Origin: Chara braunii
Taxonomy: Eukaryota > Streptophyta > Charophyceae > Charales > Characeae
Assembly (NCBI GenBank): GCA_003427395.1
Contig: BFEA01000246.1
Location: 2,104,630 to 2,134,859 of the forward strand
Length of the DNA: 30,230 bases
Direction: 5' to 3'
Positions 27,080-30,230 of this stretch are shown here, one piece after another (the stretch's first letter is position 1; every line of letters begins with the position of its first letter). A model generated the notes under the pieces. It made no database searches and was not told where the DNA came from. It saw only the letters and a list, made by a program, of their open reading frames with translations. Made by a program: the position numbers and the translations under genes.

Positions 27080-27710
27080 GCGTCCCATATGGAAATGTAC
27101 ATAGAAATATAAAAGTTTGAGAAAACGCGGCCATGACAGAAATTTAGGCAAAGTTCATAAATGACTCAGAAACCCCCCATCAATCCTTTTTACCTCACTC
27201 CGGCAAGCCTTACTGCAGCATTGCCACCATCTCTGTTGCTGTTGTACCCTAACTCCATCCTACGAGCTAGCCCCTCACTAGTAGGACGCTTAATATCCAA
27301 CCGTCTACTCCTCTCACCTTTTCTTGAAAAAATTAAGAAAACCTCCCCCTGCCAACATTGATTGCCCCGGAAAACCAGGGAATTAACTGAGCACGGACGA
27401 TCCTAATAGTAGGGAAAAAATAGAAGATATGAAAACATGCAACCTCTGGAACAGTCAACCTAAAAAATCCTGCCTCCATCATCGAAAGAAAAATCCTCAA
27501 TTGAGTTAATAGCAAGTGGCCGGTACCCGCCAAAATACTTGGCGCCAATCGCATCCACCCCCACTCCCTCCATCCCAGTCACTTCCTCACGCCGTCCGCA
27601 TAAAGGGTTTCAGTGAACCGCTTCTCAGCAAGGGGTGAGCACCATCATCCCCCAAAGTTCCTTGCCCCCACAAGAACTCCAGTCTCCGTCCTCAAGGGGG
27701 TGAACTAGCG
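27080..27710. other. no gene recognised
   Basis: Short ORFs on both strands without family resemblance. GCCGGTACCCGCC near 27519 is probably a diverged unit of the following repeat. Confidence 0.3.
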
Positions 27711-27830
27711 CTACCCAACGCCAATCGCGCCAGAGCTCGCCCACATCAGTCGGTACCCATTGGGCAATCTAAACTACCCAACGCCAATCGCATCTGATAC
27801 GAGCTCCCCCTAGCCGGTACCCATCAAGCA
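27711..27830. repeat. 63-bp degenerate tandem repeat, 2 units
   Basis: CTACCCAACGCCAATCGC occurs at 27711 and 27774, each followed by a GAGCTC...CCGGTACCCAT-type segment. A diverged relative lies near 27515-27560. Confidence 0.75.
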
Positions 27831-27839
27831 ACCCCGTTC

Positions 27840-28550
27840 CGTCCCCTCTCCGTCCTTGCAAATAATCATTTCATAGCCCTTCCCCGACTTCAAAGCAATC
27901 TCCAAAACCCTACATGATACTTTACTTGACTACCCCATCGGTCCCTTGTTTAGACCCTAACGAAAAAATAGGTCAAAATTCGAGAAACAAAATATCTCGC
28001 CACAGAAACCTTGACAAATCGACCAGAGAACAATGATAATACAAAAAAGAATTTGGATTGTAAGAGAATCAATGTAATTCAATCGCTGGAAAGAACACTT
28101 AGGAGAACAAGAGATGGATACCTTCGAAGTCATGAATTGAGGAACTTTTATTTGATTCAACCATTCAGAAATGTGAATCTATCAGAAGCAAACTAAAGCA
28201 AATCCAAGAAAACAATCAGGAGATTCACAATTACCAGCAGAACATGAGACTTCTCAATTGGAATTCTGATAAGCCACATCATTTGAAATCCTATTCTGAA
28301 AAAACAGGGAATTATAATCAACAATGAGAAATCAACCTCACAACCTCAGAATATAAAGGCTTAGATATCCAAAAAAAAATTAGTAGCCGCGCGTGGGCTA
28401 AATCCTAATCCAATAAACGACCTCCCATCCCTCTTCCCTCGACCCAATTACTTACCTCACTACCCAAACCCTACCCCTCCGTCTTTAGGGAAGGAAAGAC
28501 TCCTTTCCTCCCACTGCTAGCATCTAGGCTCCAAGCACTGCTAACACCAA
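27840..28550. other. no gene recognised
   Basis: AT-rich in the middle. A small plus-strand ORF (28011-28196) with no family resemblance is probably chance. Confidence 0.3.
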
Positions 28551-28562
28551 ACTATGAAACTG

Positions 28563-28629
28563 CGCGTTCATTGAACGCGTGTTTTCCGTTCAGAAATTGA
28601 ACGGAATGCACGCGCTTTCAATGAACGGG
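28563..28629. repeat. nested palindrome cluster built from GTTCA/TGAAC half-sites
   Basis: CGCGTTCA-T-TGAACGCG (28563-28579) is followed by CCGTTCA-gaaat-TGAACGG (28586-28604). The outer 17-base segment 28565-28581 also pairs with 28609-28627 with only a 2-base bulge. The architecture resembles the arms of the elements at 560-905 and 17631-18153. Confidence 0.8.
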
Positions 28630-28644
28630 ACCGAACGCCGAGTT

Positions 28645-28785
28645 CAACCCCCGTTTGGAGCCACAAGCTGTTCAAAATCATGTGAGTTGAAACTGCTTTC
28701 GTGACTGCGCCCTAGTTACCCCCCCCAAAAAAAAGGTAATGGATATTCTCAACCCCCGTTTGGAGCCACAAGCTGTTCAAAATCA
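28645..28785. repeat. 36-bp direct repeat flanking 69 bases
   Basis: A 36-base phrase beginning CAACCCCCGTTTGGAGCCAC is identical at 28645-28680 and 28750-28785. The segment between carries C8A8 (28719-28734). Confidence 0.95.
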
Positions 28786-28831
28786 AGCGAACCCTCGTGA
28801 ATTGCGTACAAGGCTTGTCAGTGGATGAAGT

Positions 28832-28924
28832 CTGTCTATGCAGGGGAGGGGCTAAGCCTAAGATTGAAGGCATGCGTGCTCTGTCTATGCAGGGGAGGCG
28901 CTAAGCCTAAGATTGAAGGCATGA
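28832..28924. repeat. 49-bp tandem repeat, 2 copies
   Basis: CTGTCTATGCAGGGGAGG... starts at 28832 and again at 28881, with one difference in the first 43 bases. Confidence 0.95.
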
Positions 28925-29156
28925 GGGCTACTGCCCCTGTTTCTCGACATGGCATACTTTGCCTTGGGCACTGAGCATGAAACACAAATTGAATATCTTG
29001 TTTAAAAAAAAAAATAAAAAAAAATCTGCGGGTGACCGCTGCACAGTTTCGAATTCGCAGGAATAACAGTCCACTGCAAACTTGGGCGAAGACCAGTTCG
29101 AAACTTCAAGAAAAACAGCGAAGTATGCGTTCGACGGCCTACCGGTTCAGTAATTC

Positions 29157-29223
29157 ACAAAAACGGGAGGTGGCCTGGCGTGGCCTGGGGGCAGGTACCC
29201 GCAGCAGGCCCTCCCGTTTTTGG
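29157..29223. repeat. stem-loop AAAAACGGGAGG/CCTCCCGTTTTT
   Basis: Perfect 12-bp arms (29159-29170 and 29210-29221), extendable inward through GGCCTG/CAGGCC with a 1-base bulge. The loop contains a GGTACC-centred partial palindrome. Confidence 0.7.
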
Positions 29224-29291
29224 CTTCTGCCGGTCAGCAAAATCGGAATGAATCTTCCGTTAGAACATGAGGTGGCCTGGCGAGTTGTCTC

Positions 29292-29308
29292 AAAAAAAAA
29301 AGGGGGGG
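29292..29308. repeat. A10-G7 abutting homopolymers
   Basis: Ten A followed directly by seven G, then CGGGGGG. Confidence 0.95.
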
Positions 29309-29542
29309 CGGGGGGGAAAGAGAACCCAGCCCATCGGGCTGCATGGTAGACAGTACGAGACACACCAGGAGCATGGTCCCATTAGCAGTGGGATAGGAGT
29401 GTGGCCTATCCAGTGTGACACTGAGTGGCAGTGGCCTGACAGGTTCATTACGAATTTCTGGGGTGAGAAAACAGGAGAAAGGCAAAAAAAAAGAAAAGAA
29501 ACAGAGACCTCCCACCTGAAATCACGGTAGAGTGCTTCCCAG

Positions 29543-29568
29543 CCATCAGATCACAAATGATCTGATGG
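29543..29568. repeat. perfect 11-bp stem-loop with 4-base loop
   Basis: CCATCAGATCA-caaa-TGATCTGATGG. No flanking T-run or coding region suggests terminator function. Confidence 0.8.
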
Positions 29569-29745
29569 TGGTGGTTGCAACAACAGTGCAGAAAGTAACT
29601 GCCACATTTTCTGGAATAAACTCAACTTCTGTCAGCAGTGATCCTGACGCCCTCCATATACTAGGTGATTGAAGGAGGGCTCCACCCAATGAGATAATTG
29701 CACAACAGCAAGCAAAATACTGAAAATCTTCTATCCAGTGGGCCT

Positions 29746-29777
29746 ATGGCCGACCCCACTCTTTTGGGGTTGGCCAT
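29746..29777. repeat. 12-bp stem-loop
   Basis: ATGGCCGACCCC pairs with GGGGTTGGCCAT, with one G-T wobble and an 8-base loop. Confidence 0.7.
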
Positions 29778-30094
29778 ACCCCCAACGGATTGAAAAGATT
29801 TTGGCGGGAAGCTTCCTTTGCACCGGCATGCCCAGTGTTAAGGAGAGGAGGAGGGGAACCAAGATCTCCTTACTTTTTCAGGTAATACGTGTAAAATACT
29901 GACCATGGATCAGGAGTACTGCACCGCAGGATTTGGGTCACTCAACTGCCACACAAACTGTTTTCTATCCTATCCTGTTGCGAGTGGGACCATGCTCCAG
30001 TACTTGGCACAGCTATCAAGTCCGAGCCTCGGCCTACCGGTCTGCCGACCCGTCCCGAGGCTGGAGCTGCCGGTTGTGGGCTTACCGGACCTAC

Positions 30095-30230
30095 CTCCGA
30101 AAGAAACGGAAGAAAAAAGAGAAAAAAAGAAAAAAAAACTTCAAAAAAAAGAAGATGAGAAAGGAAAATGAAAGAAAAAGGGCTACGGCCTATGGGAAAA
30201 AGAAAAGAAAGGAAGAGAGAGAGAGAGAGA
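30095..30230. repeat. purine-rich tract ending in (GA)n at the window edge
   Basis: Almost pure A/G from about 30095 (short interruptions only) to an AGAGAGAGAGA end that is cut by the window. Confidence 0.9.

Noticed and set aside
27001-27100. SINE head next to the poly(T)
   Set aside because: No A box or B box at proper spacing could be found on either strand, only a short direct repeat around the T run.
29292-29308. Rho-independent-type terminator around the 29157-29223 hairpin
   Set aside because: The context is eukaryotic and the A10G7 tract is too far from the stem; no upstream gene.

Overview
The window looks like a repeat-dominated intergenic stretch from the nuclear genome of a plant or charophyte alga. 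The signs are Ty3/gypsy chromovirus remnants on both strands, a primer-binding site matching plant initiator-Met tRNA, a U6 snRNA-like sequence, a tRNA-like Pol III head, MITE-like elements, many microsatellites and a few assembly Ns. The species cannot be read from the sequence; a Chara-type streptophyte is only a guess. No intact cellular gene was found with confidence.

Layout. 1-520: (TG)n, a 35-bp tandem repeat and CA-rich repeats. About 560-905: a palindrome-rich MITE-like element. 1863-3055 (minus): integrase core, GPY/F domain and chromodomain of a decayed chromovirus. 3801-4117: poly(T), a tRNA-like A-box/B-box head and a U6 snRNA-like sequence. 5285-5472: an AAC-rich tract. 6930-7600 and 7895-8310: two different, very degenerate tandem arrays (units about 67 and 120 bp). 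9897-10933 (minus): decayed retrotransposon gag with a zinc knuckle. 11401-12659: more degenerate repeats.

The best-defined object is an LTR retrotransposon at 12660-18821. It has TG...CA LTRs, a 4-bp target duplication (GAAA), an iMet-type PBS, a purine tract before the 3' LTR and a decayed pol reading protease, RT, RNase H, integrase, chromodomain. It lacks a recognisable gag, and most of the integrase catalytic core is deleted. It sits inside a degenerate tandem array. Its 3' LTR is itself interrupted by a 523-bp terminal-inverted-repeat element with an 8-bp target duplication (hAT-like), and the 5' LTR serves as the unoccupied comparison. The insertion order is therefore readable: array, then LTR element, then TIR element.

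Downstream are a near-perfect 337-bp inverted repeat (20684-21020), a second minus-strand gag-like remnant (22203-23052), several tandem repeats (24009-24381, 24957-25088, 27711-27830, 28832-28924), a possible exon-bearing ORF (25346-25849, minus), poly(A)/poly(T) tracts and a dense set of small palindromes (28563-28629, 29157-29223, 29543-29568, 29746-29777). The most unexpected observations are: two elements that share an AT-rich core hairpin but carry different GC-rich palindromic arms; a 54-bp segment repeated 2.7 kb apart whose only three differences are synonymous in one frame; the long inverted repeat; and the tRNA-head/U6 pair.
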